Source: Prostheceraeus crozeri (lineage: Eukaryota; Platyhelminthes; Polycladida; Euryleptidae). From it: a DNA stretch of 64,000 nucleotides. The stretch spans positions 1 through 64,000 of the forward strand of contig CAJQUW010007287.1 in the NCBI GenBank assembly GCA_907163375.1, read 5' to 3'. Position numbers and translations under genes: made by a program. This document shows, in pieces, positions 1 through 11,436 of the stretch (position 1 is its first letter; each line of letters opens with the position of its first letter). Under the pieces are notes generated by a model that made no database searches, was not told the DNA's origin, and saw only the letters and a program-made list of their open reading frames with translations.

Positions 1-119
1 CCTATCGATAACTAAATTAGACATGTACCTATACATGTACTAGATCGATTAACTAAATTATACATGTACCTATCCTTGTACCTATCCATGTACGTATCCA
101 GTTCCTAATGGATAACACT
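1..119. repeat. Degenerate copies of the minisatellite at 415-630
   Basis: Phrases such as acatgtacctatccatgtac and gataactaaatta recur irregularly here. They are the same building blocks as the regular array 300 bp downstream. The interval 120-414 holds no repeat or gene that I can recognise. Confidence 0.6.
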
Positions 120-414
120 AAATTTTCATGCTTAAATTAAACTTACATTGTAAATCTCTTGTCTTTTCATTTTAAACATAGTTCTGGAATTGGTTTTCTT
201 ATTGGGGAGCAACTAAATCATAGCTGCACAGTAAAGTTTCACATCTAAATAGTGCTACATTTAAAATAATTGTCACAATAGTCGCAATTGAGCAAACCCA
301 TTCAAAATCAAACAACGGACGTCTATCGGTACGTACCCAAGTGCTCAGAACCAAGCCACACAAGTTCGATCATAGACGTTCCCAAACACAGTGTACTCAA
401 CTGAGTGTACCAAA

Positions 415-630
415 CACATGTACCTATCCAGTAAAACAGATCTCATACAAGTTCCTATTCATAACACTGAATTATACATGTACCTATCCATGTGCCTATC
501 GATAACTAAATTATACATGTACCTATCCATGTACCTATCGATAACTAAATTATACATGTACCTATCCATGTTCCTATTGATAACACTAAATTTTACATGT
601 ACCTATCCATGTACCTATCCGTCGCAAGTA
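415..630. repeat. 39-41-bp minisatellite
   Basis: The word gataac(ta/acta)aa recurs at about 460, 501, 540 and 579, giving periods of 41, 39 and 39 bp. Each unit carries acatgtacctatccatgtac. Because 39 is a multiple of 3, the array stays open and gives a false repetitive ORF (391-651) that should not be annotated as protein. Confidence 0.85.
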
Positions 631-659
631 GGGCACAGTTTTCACTACTAGTAAATATC

Positions 660-1170
660 AATACATTTGTCTCAGATAGAAGTAATATAGACGTTTCACG
701 TGATGGACATGCAGGACTTCATTTTGTTGATTAATAAGCTGTCTGTGATATTTGTAATCTGAATGTTCATCAAAGGTTCCTGTGAATCGACTTCCTCCGA
801 TGAATCTATATTCTCGTATTCAATTAATCTATAATCGTCATTAAATAAGGCATAACTTTCATTCCAGGTGCTGATTATACGAAAAATTACTTTCAAACTG
901 AAGTAACCTCACCCTGTCTACCCAGAGTTATGGAGCCAAAGGACTTCCCGGTGTCATGGATTCACTGAACTATATTAGAAATAAAATGAAGATTTTAGCA
1001 GTACGTACATACATCTTGTTCCATTATTTGATGTAACATTGGTTTTTATAGGCAACAAGCATAAAGTCTAATTATGGTATTAGCAATCTCAGCATATCGC
1101 TTTAGCAAAATACCGATGTCAATTTTTTCTTGTGATAATTGTTATTCAGCGCATTTTTATTTTTCTTTAG
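660..1170. other. No gene recognised
   Basis: Only short low-quality ORFs occur, such as 696-896 on the minus strand. None shows a domain or compositional signal. The interval ends in a pyrimidine tract and AG that look like the acceptor of the next exon. Confidence 0.4.
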
Positions 1171-1321
1171 GACAATCTCGAGGAACAGAAGAACAAATTG
1201 GATATCCTCCTAGGACGGATGGATTCCAGAACTTCCACAAATCGAAAACCAGATGCGGCTGAACGATGCTATGGAGACACTTAAGAGCTGTTCGACCTTC
1301 CGTTTGAAAGAAGTTAACGAG
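1171..1321 (+). pseudogene. Decayed coiled-coil exon, BEN/DUF4806-like gene family
   Basis: The segment is bounded by ttttctttag and a gtaaaa donor, so it looks like an internal exon. The first half reads DNLEEQKNKLDILLGRMDS in one frame. The second half reads ELPQIENQMRLNDAMETLK in another frame, so one frameshift separates two heptad-like, charged stretches. A short coiled-coil exon also sits upstream of the C-terminal domain in the gene at 26.7-39.4 kb (exon 36880-37058). I infer that this is a broken relative, possibly the partner of the remnant at 6241-6696. No exon links the two and the piggyBac element lies between them. An unrelated decayed exon is possible. Confidence 0.35.
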
Positions 1322-2281
1322 GTAAAAATCTTCGTTAGATCAAAAATAATATAAGTCTCACCTCAGTGACATGATCTGTCACGTACGGCGAATAAAGTAG
1401 TCACTAGATGTCGTAACCGCTATTGTGGTATTACTCTCTTGAATGAAGTCTTGATTATAATAAAATGTCAGGTGGTATCCATGAGCTCTTACAGTGTTGA
1501 AGTCACTAAAAAAACGTAGCCCTACTTTTTTCAAACCGTGTCCACCTAAGTTCTATAAGTTACATTTGAAAAGTAATGGAGATTACTTATTAAGCATTAA
1601 CTTGACCTGAATTCAGCACTTAGAGTTAGTCATCAGTTTGGGGATTCAGATTTACTTTGTGATGGTTACTTTCATCATTCACAAGTTGGACTTACGAGAA
1701 ATGTAAAAATTGTAGTTTGATAATGAAACTTAGCGGTGATTTCATGGTTTTATGAGAAGTCAAAAGTCAAAATGATTTTATTCCAAAAATGTTGGATAAT
1801 CATAACATAATTGTAACATATCAAAATTGTACATGTATTCCAGCACCAGGAAATATGACACCAAAGAAAAGCGTTGAGAAATGTTCATTAATAAACTCAT
1901 CACGGCAATGATAAATGAACCACTAGAAGTAGGCGGGGTAGCTCCTCAGGTCTCAGAGGGTGCAGAACTTCTTATTAAAATAGTATATGAAAACGGATTT
2001 TGCTCATGTCTCTGATAGTGCATTAATGTATGAGATTCACTCAGTTATTGTTTCACATTTGCCCGTGTAGCCGTGTTTTGCGATAAAAGACTGCAAATGC
2101 GAGTGTTTTTTGTACATGATAGCGCGTTGCGGGTTAACCCACATGATCAATCTTTCAGCATGAAACTAAAAATATTAGGCCTTCAGTTTATAAGCATTCG
2201 GCAACAGGCAATTAACCTATTTCAATGAAATGAAATGCATGCGAGGTTTTTTTGTAGCAGTAGACATCATGAAATTGCTTC
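1322..2281. other. No gene recognised
   Basis: AT-rich sequence with no ORF of note, no convincing repeat and no RNA gene visible by eye. It ends at the TTAA target site of the piggyBac element. Confidence 0.4.
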
Positions 2282-2285
2282 TTAA

Positions 2286-4877
2286 CCCTCGGACGGCCAA
2301 GGTCGGTTATATTCCTAGGACGGCCAAGGGTGGCTTGAAAAGCCTCCCTCACTAATTCGACATTATATTGTTTTTATTGACTTAAATTAGTTCAAGTATG
2401 GTAACGAAAGCTTCCTCTCTGAACTGTTAGTCATAAAATTGCATTTTCGCAGAAATTATTTCGATTCTATAGCCTAGCCATAACATTTATAACATTTATC
2501 GGAAGTGAATGAGTTGTCGCGCTCGTTAATGAACTTCAAAGCAATCAGCCAAGCCTTATGTGTGTGTGTGTGTGTGTGCGTGGGTGCGTGAGAGAACAAA
2601 CCGCTTTCGCTTGTGCGTGACAATGAATGACAATGAATCAAGTCATATAGTGTGAATAGCTGTTCATCTCGGCTGTCGCTTCTTGTTTGATCGATCGTGT
2701 GCAAGAAAGCATGGCTCGCAGACAACCGAAACGAATAGCTGCTTTGACAGCTGAGCAATCTATTTGTACTGTTTTCGAAGATGGAGAAGACGCAGCATCT
2801 GATGAATCGGAATTGCTTGATGTTCAGCATATAAGTGACGTCCACGCCGAAGCTGATGGTGGGGTTGAAGATCCGAATTGGACGTGGACAGTGATGATGA
2901 AATCGTGCCATTGAGAAGACGCTTACATGAAACCGAAAGCAGCCTTATATCACAAGATACACAGCAAATCTACAGTCATAAAAATGGTAAGATGTGGTAT
3001 AGCGAAGGACTGTTCAACGCAGACGTGACGCAGCTAATATCCTGCGAAACTCTGGTGGCCCTACCAGTACCTCAGTGAAAGACACTAAAATGGAAACTTG
3101 GCAACTTTTCTGGACTGATGATCTTCTTCAGAAAGTTCTCACGTTCTCTCAAATGAAAGCGGATGCATTGAGTTTACCTATTCAATTCACAATGACATCT
3201 CTAAAAGCCTATATTGCTATTCTCTACTTTCGGGGAGCCAATCAAGACAATAAAATCCCAATCGATGAGCTTTGGAATGAGAAATATTCGACTTTCTATC
3301 GTACCGTCATGAGTCGTAATCTCTTCAAGCTGTGGAATCGCTGTCTTCGTTTGGACGACATCAATCTTCGGGAGGATCGAAAGAAAACTGACACATTTGC
3401 GGCGATGAGGGAAATTTGGGAAGATTGGAATTCACGATTGAGACTATTCTTCGAACCGGACGTCGTGTATTTGTGTTGACGAACAATTAGTTGCATCCAA
3501 GTGTAGATCTCCACATCGAATATATAATCCTTCGAAACCCGGGAAATATGGGCGAGCTCATTCGTTGGTGCTGTGACGCAAATGTTCGCTACTTTCTAAA
3601 CGGCAGTCCATTGACGAAACGCCCTGAAGATCACGACGCCCTCCTCCTGCATAAAGAAGAAAACGAAGCTAAAAGGTTGGTAATGAATCTTGCAGCGCCT
3701 TTTTTCGAAAAAGGTCTGAATGTCACAGGAGACCGTTTCTTCATTCTCTTGAGCTCGCCGAAGAACTCCTGGAGAGGAAAACTACCTATGTTGGAACTGT
3801 TGCAACCAACAAAAGGCATCTGCCGCCTGTGATTCTTCAAACGAAAGAAAAATTCGAATCTGTATTTGTTTTTGGCGGTACAGATAAAAAAGTGACACAA
3901 CAATCGCATCAATACTCAGCAAAGAAAAAAGTATTTCTCCTATCGACAATGCATCACAATTCCACAATTGAAAATAACATCAAGAAAAAGAGCGAAATAC
4001 AGATGTATTACAACTCGACTAAAGGAGCTGTAGGACACTGTGGACGAAATGTGCAAGCATACAACCACACGGGTCCCTACGCGACGATGGACAGTGGTCC
4101 ATTTTCATAATATGTTGGACGTTAGTGGCGTCAATACCTTCACATTGTTCATTTGAATCATCCTGACTGGACCCTTCTGCCAGTGGCCAAACGGCGCAGA
4201 TGTTTTCTCCACTCATTGGCACATGAACTGGCTGCTCAGCATGTGAGTGATAGACTTCAAGATCCTATTGGATTGTCATCTGCACGATTGATATTTTGAA
4301 GAAGTTTACGAACACGGAACGAGTCCACGATGAACATGAAATTAGCAGCCAATGCTTATCTGCTGTTCAAAGATGTTTTCGTTGTAAGGAAGGTGGGAAA
4401 TCTAGCAGAAATTCAAACAAGACACGTTTCTGCTGTTCCAAATGCGAGGTGCAGTTTGTGGCAAGCATTCACAGCCCTATGAGTTATGTATGTCATCAGT
4501 GTTTGTGACTCTCAACTTTATCTGTAATAGCCAATTTGGTAATAATTATACATAGGTTTATACCTCCTTTTCTATAGTACATGTACACGCTATATATGTA
4601 TGCAATTGATAGTAAAAAATTCTATATTATGTATCAAATAGAGTTGAATAGTTTTGAACACTATCGTTTTTTCGTTATTTGATGTCTAAGTGAGTACCTA
4701 AAAATTAAATTTAAATCCATTCGTTTCAAAAATATAATGCTCAAACTTTACAATTCTGATGTCAAGATACATAGGATAAAAGTCATTAACTGTCATCATT
4801 CAAAACTCTTTCGTTTATTAGTTATCTTTATTTGAATAAATAGGAGGTTCTGAGAACCACCCTTGGCCGTCCGAGGG
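2286..4877 (+). mobile_element. piggyBac DNA transposon, inactive
   Basis: The element is 2592 bp. It is bounded by perfect 17-bp terminal inverted repeats (ccctcggacggccaagg at the left, its complement at 4861-4877) and by TTAA at 2282-2285 and 4878-4881, the target preference of the piggyBac family. Just inside the left end, at about 2312-2331, a second partial copy (ctaggacggccaagggtggc) matches the right end better than the outer copy does. The transposase ORF is on the plus strand and is broken by frameshifts. The TA-flush insertion into otherwise featureless DNA and the perfect ends point to a modest age. Confidence 0.93.
2711..4508 (+). pseudogene. piggyBac transposase pseudogene
   Basis: Starting at ATG 2711, an acidic N-terminal region is followed by the DDE_Tnp_1_7 catalytic core and a C-terminal cysteine-rich finger. 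The reading moves through six consecutive frames (about 2711-2914, 2878-3078, 3075-3479, 3491-3832, 3829-4110, 4296-4508). Recognisable landmarks include CVDEQLV near 3475 (first catalytic Asp), NVTGDRFF near 3720 (second Asp), a TYVGT-type segment near 3790 in another frame, and the CxxC...HS...CxxC finger at 4370-4505. The family normally encodes one uninterrupted protein of roughly 550-600 residues, so several indels and the in-frame stops make this copy non-functional. The nested terminal repeats show that it belongs to the element at 2286-4877. Confidence 0.9.
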
Positions 4878-4881
4878 TTAA

Positions 4882-6240
4882 TACAAAGGTATTGTGCCAA
4901 ATATATATGGCTTTTGAAACGCTACTATCGTATGTTTAAGAAAGCTGAACGACGCTCACCGTCAAACCAGGTCAATCACGTTTTACATAAAATAAGCTAC
5001 CCCGATGTTTTGACAGCGATTCTAGATGTAAAACTTAGTTCCACAATATCGGCCGGGTATGGAAAACTCAGGTCTGTGAGGGTTAAACATGTACCAAATC
5101 GATGACTTTTCAAGTGCGTTCTACGTGTAATGCTGTCATTTTCACTGAAATTGTCTGACAAAAATATTCTATTTTTAACACAGTATGCTTAGAAATCTAC
5201 AAATAGTTGCTTTCTGGCTATAACATAGCGCTGCTAATTCACATCGTTAATGATGATATTTTGAAATGTGATCATATATTTTTGAAATCCTTAAATTGAG
5301 GACCTTGTGTAATTATGCATCAGTATCGCACAGGATACGTTTTTCCACATAATTGTATGACATTTAATTACTCCTTATATCAAGGATTCGACCTAGAGTG
5401 GATTTTGATCCAGACTTGCGATCAATCGGATAAAGTAACGCGACTTCTCGTCTTTTGGCCTTAACTAGGTATAAAAAACACATGTGCAAATGGCATTCGG
5501 TAATCTTCATCAGTTTCGAATATTTTTTAGTGTTTGTGATACCCAGTGAAGTCTAGTAGTCGCACTACTTAAAAGAAAAAAAAACAAGTTGAAACTAGTC
5601 ATGATCACTGAATTTAAACGAGTAATCAGATAGCCTAATCACAGAAGATATTCTCCACTCATAATTTTGTATCTGTTTTTTTCATCTGATTTGTTCCATT
5701 ACGCTTACTTGTCAATTTCCTAATAAAAGAAGTAGTGAAATATTAGAAATAAACGTTCTGACTCAATCTTGCTGTTAAGAGCAATGCTCAACAGAATAGC
5801 AATAAATAACGGTACCACAGTCGGTCGTTCATAAAAAACTGCGGGATTTGTAAAATTCCATAATGCAAGAATCCGATGAACCTGTAATGAACTGTTCATT
5901 TTTTAACAATTTTATCAATTTGGTAGCTTAAAATATTGGATTACTTCTAATTAGGTCCTAATGACAAATAAAACGTCCATGAATAACGTCTCTTAGAATT
6001 CAATAGCGAAATGACTCACGTTGTACACAGCGATTGACTGTTCGCGTTTAAAACAAGAACCTATCTAGAATCCTAGATTTTCTGTATGAATTATGTAAAA
6101 ACGATCGTGTTTAGTGTCTCATTCGTACTTAGTCATTAATAAAGCATAATAACCTACGATAATCGTTGATTGGACTAACCAAAGTAGAATAAGCACTGAC
6201 TAATTACGCAACCTTGTAATATGTGCTTCATTCTGTTTCA
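4882..6240. other. No gene recognised
   Basis: AT-rich intergenic or intronic sequence. A short ORF at 4863-5105 begins inside the piggyBac end and shows no family signal. The interval ends in tttcag, the probable acceptor of the next decayed exon. Confidence 0.4.
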
Positions 6241-6696
6241 GTTGTCGCGATTGGAAGCTATGATTCAAGGTGTGGATGAGTCATCAAAGAAGATGAGATC
6301 GACTATTCGAAAGTGCTTATGTACATTAAGTCCAAAAACCTCGACCAGTGAACAATCAACGATTAACAAAACAGCCAGGGCGGTGTTTCGGTTAATACCC
6401 CTGATGAAGTATTTCAATATTACACACGGGAATCTACAACGAAATCAACGAAAAAACCTCTGTCTTCAATACATCCTCGATTAAACCAGTTGCTGACGAC
6501 AGTCATTATGACTACTACTGGTTCTGGGCTTGACAAAAGTCGTACAGGGATTAGCTACCATCTATCACGCTGCTCCGACAGGCAGAAAAGCAGACACGTT
6601 TTTGAGATGAATTCCTCAGCGAGCAGTGATTTTTCCCATTTCGACCAACGTTCGGAAAGTGATACTGACAAAAATCTTGACGTCAACACCGATTAA
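6241..6696 (+). pseudogene. Decayed terminal exon of a BEN/DUF4806-like gene
   Basis: After tttcag, a coiled-coil-like start (LSRLEAMIQGVDESSKKMR) leads into STIRKCLCTLSP. A frameshift near 6365 is followed by a frame ending in SESDTDKNLDVNTD and a stop. The order and wording parallel the terminal exon at 44161-44618, which has NCLIRKCLYAVAP and ends ETDSDKNVSTSDDSD. I infer that the two are paralogous last exons. This copy has lost the tryptophan-rich middle and is out of frame. The match is by eye over short blocks, so alternative explanations remain. Confidence 0.45.
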
Positions 6697-6919
6697 CTTA
6701 TTTTGTTCTGTTGTCACGTGTTGTTGAACAGAATTCTCCGGTGTCTTAAGTGAAATCGGGCCTTGGCTATTTTCTAACTTTTAGCAGCTTGCTACAGACC
6801 GTCATATTTCTTCCAAAATTCTTCTAGTTCAGTTTTGGTGCACTCGTGACTGTGACAGTTACAACTGTGTTCTACTTTAGTAAATTTTATTTTATTTAAC
6901 GCATTAACTACGATGAGTA

Positions 6920-7265
6920 TGTTGAGCAAGTGACTGATTTCTCTGGAAAATCAGGTTTACATAATTGTCTTCATTTTGTACATCTGAGATGCATGTTTAG
7001 TTTTATTACTGGTACTGCAAACCCTCAACTTCTGTTGTTAAGCGACTCGTTTCTCTGTAAAATCATGCTGACGCAATTGTTTATTTTATTGTGCACTTGA
7101 GCTGCAAGTATAGTTTTATTACTGGTGCTCCAAACCCTCAACTTTTAATATAATTGTTAAACGACTAGTTTCTTCGTAAAATCAGGCTGACGTAATTGTT
7201 TTTATATTGTACACCTGAGATGTATGATTAGTTTTATTACTGGTACTCAGAACCCTCAACTTTTG
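6920..7265. repeat. 115-bp tandem repeat, three copies
   Basis: The word agttttattactggt occurs at 6999, 7113 and 7230, spaced 114 and 117 bp. Each is followed by ccctcaactt and preceded by a shared block containing gactngtttct...gtaaaatca. The units differ by several substitutions, so the array is moderately old and non-coding. Confidence 0.75.
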
Positions 7266-7500
7266 TTATTATCATAATTGTTTAGATTTCTGTATTTCAA
7301 TTTTTCTAAAATTAAATCTCAGCATTTGCATGATATTATTTTCCATCCTGCTTTAAGGACAATTTGGTTGTGAAGTAGCAATCGATTTTTATTTTAAGGA
7401 CATGTCAGTAAGAAATAGACTCAACAAAAAAGACAGTACTCATCAGTGCTTTCCGGATGTATTCAACAATTGATTCCGAAAGGTAGATAGTGGCCCTTAC

Positions 7501-7680
7501 ACCGCGGTTATTTATTTGATATCCTGTTTACTTGGTTATGGATAGTTAACGTATCTCCGCAGGTAGTGACCGCGGTTATTTATTTGATATCCTGTTTACT
7601 TGGTTATGGATAGTTAACGTATCTCCGCAGGTAGTGACCGCGGTTATTTATTTGATATCCTGTTTACTTGGTTATGGATA
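7501..7680. repeat. 68-bp tandem repeat, 2.6 copies
   Basis: accgcggttatttatttgat starts at 7501, 7569 and 7637, exactly 68 bp apart. The first two units are identical by eye and the third stops after ggttatggata. Near-identity implies a recent duplication. It lies upstream of the Gypsy remnant. The following 330 bp to about 8011 hold no recognisable gene. Confidence 0.9.
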
Positions 7681-8011
7681 TCTACCGGTACTCTGCAGCG
7701 ATTACTCTCCTTCGTTGATAGCCGTCGGGTATCACCTAACAGTAAGGAGGTGTATTACGGTGATCCGCTGATAACGGACGCTACACCGTGGTAGTCCGCA
7801 GGTATCCGTCGGATCTCATAGTGTTATCCACAGATATCAGAACGATACCTAACGCACATCCTCTGCGGTTAAATTTTGTCGTACGAAAAAAGCCGTTTAA
7901 TCCGCGGATAGTCCATCATTCATCAGTAGTCCCATCAGATTCCCATCAGTAGTCCGCCATTCCGTCTTAGAAACGCTTAAGATACGGATATCCTACAGAG
8001 CTCCCCTTGCT

Positions 8012-8878
8012 CGGTGGGATCGTTCGAAATGGGTTCATCCATTGGTGACTGTAGACAAACCAAATGGAGGTGTTAGGATTACTACAGACCTGTCGAAGCT
8101 CAACAAATATGTGATTCCGTACCGATATCCTCTGCCAAATATTCAAGATATCTATGTAAAAATTGCAAAGGCAAAGATATTCTCAAAAATCGATTTGCGT
8201 ATGGGTTATTATAACATGCAGCTCAGTCCCGAGAGTCAACTACTAACGACAACTATCACACCGAAGGGTTTATATGCGTACAACCGCTTATGCATGGGTT
8301 TATGTGATGCAAGTGCCGTATTTCAGTCAGAAATAGCGGATACCTTGAAAGACTGTCCAGGAGCTACTCCCTACATGGATGATATCATCGTGGTAGGAGA
8401 AAATCGTGACGATCACAAACGAAACCTGGTTCAGGTCCTCACAGCTCTCGACAAGAAAAATGTACGGGTAAACTTCAGCAAATGCATGTTTGAAAAGACA
8501 GAAATTCCCTTTTTAGGCCATATTATAAGCCAGGGTCAAATCAAACCCGATCCAAAGAACCTAGAGCCGATCAAAAATGCTCAGGCACCAGAAAACTTAA
8601 AGCAAGTCCAAAGTTTTCTAGGCATGTTAAACTATTACCGAGAATTTTTGCCGAACATGGCGCAGATCGCTGAACCTTTGAGAGAGCTGACCAGGAAGGA
8701 AAAACCATTTGTATGGTCCAAGAAATGTCAGTCCGCCTTCGAACAGCTTAAGAGTATAATATGCAGCGATTTGAAATTAGCAATTTTTAACCTAGTGTGC
8801 AACACGATTGTCTCGACTGACGCCTCAGAAATAGGAATTGGCGGTCTACTGTCTCAAGTCATATTCACAGCCATATGA
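8012..8878 (+). pseudogene. Ty3/Gypsy reverse transcriptase fragment
   Basis: The reading is open upstream of 8042 (SKWVHPLVTVDKPNGG), so the listed start is not a true initiation site. Palm and finger motifs of Gypsy reverse transcriptase occur in order: RITTDLSKLN, FSKIDLRMGYYNMQL, TTTITPKGLYAYNRLCMGL, YMDD (codons at 8372-8383), FLGHIISQGQI and a connection-domain segment (QVQSFLGMLNYYREFLPNM). It ends in VSTDASEIGIGGLLSQV, the beginning of RNase H, where an internal deletion cuts the frame. The catalytic aspartates of the YMDD box are present. The rest of pol is lost, so the protein cannot support retrotransposition. Confidence 0.92.
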
Positions 8879-9080
8879 AATTGTCGAAGTTCTAGGGAAT
8901 TGGACTTACAGAGTATCAGACGGTAAGACATGGAACGCTAGAAAACTCCGCAGGGCTTATGAGCAAACAGAGCATATAATGTTTGGTTTAGATGATAACG
9001 AGAATGAGTTAAGAACGCGTCGATCCTCGAGAAGGACAAAAGGCGTGCCGCTACAGCGCTACATCTTGCAGGACCATTAG
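8860..9080 (+). pseudogene. Gypsy integrase C-terminal tail
   Basis: In the frame of 8838-9080, QPYEIVEVLGNWTYRVSDG and TWNARKLRRAY match the end of Gypsy integrases, where a small beta-barrel precedes a basic tail. It continues to RYILQDH and a stop 17 bp before the candidate LTR. It is out of frame with the upstream reverse transcriptase. The junction around 8855-8865 therefore marks a deletion of roughly the RNase H and integrase core. Confidence 0.75.
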
Positions 9081-9097
9081 TTGAGAGAGGAGGGTGG

Positions 9098-9553
9098 TGT
9101 TGTATCGGTGAGATATACAATGTATGTGAATACTGATCGGCCGACAATTACATAGCCGTTTACAATCACCGCTAAAACGTCTACTAGTAAATACGATGAG
9201 TAGTATCAATGGTCATGATAACGATATGTTCACGAGAGACAATAATATGTATAACCTTCAAGATCACATGATGAGATCAGGTGATACGTGTTTGAATGTG
9301 TAAAACCGTCGGACATATTGAATAAAGGGAACAGACTCGATCGTCTGTAAAGCAAGAACGTCGTTCTCATTTCCATGATCTTAGGAAGATAATCAGCCCT
9401 TAGATCCACTATAACAAATAGAACAATATCTATATAATATATACGTCATACCGCACTATGTTTCTATCACCTTATTGCCTGATGACGTATTGCAGCTGCA
9501 ATAACGAAATTTGTGAATAAATATTAATTTATCTTGATTGAGCCATTTTCACA
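9098..9553 (+). repeat. Candidate 3' LTR of the Gypsy remnant
   Basis: It begins TGTTGTATCGG after a polypurine tract and ends TTTTCACA. A polyadenylation-like aataaa lies near 9320. The second LTR is absent, so limits are inferred from TG/CA ends only. Confidence 0.5.
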
Positions 9554-9678
9554 AAAGATATACTTCTCAAGATGCCGATTTTCAATATATTCGTGTTATT
9601 GATAAACATCAATGATAATGATCATGAATTCATCCTCAATAATGCGATTTAATTAGTAATTAGCATTCGGGACTTTAA

Positions 9679-10089
9679 ATGTCAATGAATGTCAAGCTTC
9701 TTTCACTCCATGGAAAGACATGTATCTTCTACAATTCCAGAATCTGTGCCGAAAAAAAATTGAAAATTCCGTCCAAGGATTGGAAGATGAAAAATGTCCC
9801 CCACTCTCACCAGCAGGATGGGAGTAGCTGCCAACTATTCTGTCTGATGTTTGGAGAGTATGCATGCAGTATACGGGACTCTCTCATCCTGCCACAAGAT
9901 ACAAGCATAACGAAGGAGCGCCTCAAAATTTGGCGAAAGCTAGTGATGTCTGCCGACATTCCAACTTCCCTATGTACCCACTGTGCGGAGGTGGATTGTC
10001 CTAAAAGTGCCGAAAAGGACTCGTGGGTAAGTGAAAGATGTCAATTCAGCTGTCGGCTTTGTACTGAAAACAGTCCATTTCCGGTGGAG
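9679..10089 (+). CDS. Ulp1-like (C48) protease C-terminal exon, partial
   Basis: The translation contains PHSHQQDGSSCQLFCLMFGEY. This is the Gln...Cys end of the Ulp1/sentrin-protease fold, where families usually show QxDGxSCG followed by a helix of the catalytic domain. Here Gly after the catalytic Cys is Gln. IFYNSR a little upstream sits where the catalytic Asp/Asn usually follows the beta strand. The His part of the triad would lie in an earlier exon that I cannot find. The C-terminal part is cysteine-rich (CTHCAEVDC, CQFSCRLC) and begins a zinc finger completed by the exon at 10788. The exon should end at a gt near 10079-10090. Such protease-plus-PHD proteins are common in animal genomes, often transposon-associated. 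It could be a cellular gene fragment or a domesticated one. Confidence 0.55.
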
Positions 10090-10787
10090 TAACTCAAAAA
10101 TCACTAACAGATTAGGCATGATAAATATTTAAAGCTGGAGTTCGAAACAATTCCACCTGAGAAACCTAGATCTTCGAATACAGGGTGTACCAGATGGTGG
10201 ATTACAATGTCCAGGAGGAGAAATTTTCAAATACCCAGTCACACACAGCAAGTGGTCTTCCGTGTACCAAGCGTAAAATTATGCAATACATTTGACAGTG
10301 TAATTTCTAATTCTGACCAATTTACATGTAACTATTAGTATTTGGTTGTGTATGATATCTGATGTCTCAATTCTTCAACCCCATCGGAGTTATAGCTGGC
10401 GATTGTGACCGATGTTTCAGAATTTTACACTTCATGCTCAATACCAAATCTGTAGACATCATCACTAAACCAAAAAATCATCAGGTATGTCACTATCGCA
10501 TGAAATAAATCAAATTAAGCAGGCTGAAGAAATTTCTAACGCAAAAATATGTGCCAGTGGCAGACTATGTAACTGCGCATCAAATTGGGTCCTACATATA
10601 CACTTCTACTGGCTGCACAGGTAATAGGCGTAAATAGATGGATGTTAGACATAGACTACTAGGAAATGTGCAATGGAACTACTACTGTAATCACGAGACC
10701 CGATTGAGAGCTTCAAATTTGTCACACGTATTGGCTTGAATATAAACCAATGTAATTCGATTATTCGAATGCTCTCTTTCGTTTCAG

Positions 10788-10877
10788 GTTCAGTGCAAAC
10801 GATGTCAATCCCGTTTCCATCGACAGTGTGCTGCAGGTGGCTCACTGGTGAAAGAACTTTGCCTCCTGTGCATTTGA
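10788..10877 (+). CDS. PHD-like zinc-finger terminal exon
   Basis: After gtttcag, the frame reads VQCKRCQSRFHRQCAAGG and ends ELCLLCI and a stop. With CRLC from the previous exon this gives the order C-x2-C ... C-x2-C ... H-x2-C ... C-x2-C, as in PHD-type fingers. The reading joins in phase if the upstream donor is the gt within ccggtgg (about 10084). That donor is weak, so the join is uncertain. An aataaa at 11041 lies 164 bp downstream and could serve as the polyadenylation signal. Confidence 0.5.
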   Translation, partial: VQCKRCQSRFHRQCAAGGSLVKELCLLCI

Positions 10878-11423
10878 CCCTTTTTTTGATTTGCAAATAC
10901 ATGCAGGCTTACATGTCTCCGCTATGTTTTCTCCTCTAACGAAAATTCAGATTACATTCAGACCACCTTACCTCATTTAGGTGATTACATATAAGTAGTG
11001 AAGTGACACGCCTAAGTGAAGTACCTATGTACTAGTCAGAAATAAACTTTTGCAAAATGAAAAAAAAATTTTCACGTAGTTTACTTCGCACGGGTACCGA
11101 CCTTTTTGCCAACGTGAGTGACGTGTACAGTTACATGGTGATGTTACGGTACCCGAAAATTCTGTCAATAAACTTAAGAAATTACTTTCTATGAGAAAAG
11201 CTCAAAATAAGAACGCGCATTAATTACATAGTCGATTTAGGTAGTGACCGTACCAACCGACTTGCAAGTGCAGCAAAAGTGTCTTGAACAATAAAATGGC
11301 TAGCTAAAATGGAAGCACTACATTTTTAGATGTCATTTTTCGAAAAATTAATTCAATATTTTAATTAGTCAATTTCTGGCCAATCAAAATCGAGTTGAGA
11401 ATGCGATTTCTCAATCCGATTTT
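10878..11423. other. 3' flank of the Ulp1/PHD fragment, no other gene
   Basis: AT-rich, with a poly-A-like run near 11058 and no ORF of interest. The large direct duplication begins at 11424. Confidence 0.4.
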
Positions 11424-11436
11424 AAAAGTCGCATTC

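Larger units (their letters stand above)
8012..9553 (+). mobile_element. Truncated Ty3/Gypsy LTR retrotransposon
   Basis: A reverse transcriptase region is followed directly by the C-terminal tail of an integrase and then by a purine-rich tract (gagagaggagggtgg). A candidate 3' LTR starts TGTTG at 9098. There is no 5' LTR, gag or protease. RNase H and most of integrase are missing, so the element is both 5'-truncated and internally deleted. The LTR assignment rests on TG...CA ends and position, since no second LTR is present to compare. Confidence 0.8.

Noticed and set aside
391-651. 86-codon ORF with a MYLS-type repeat
   Set aside because: It is a translation of the 39-bp minisatellite, open only because 39 is divisible by 3.
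2474-2911. 145-codon minus-strand ORF
   Set aside because: It runs through a (tg)n tract and antisense to the piggyBac transposase, with no family signal.
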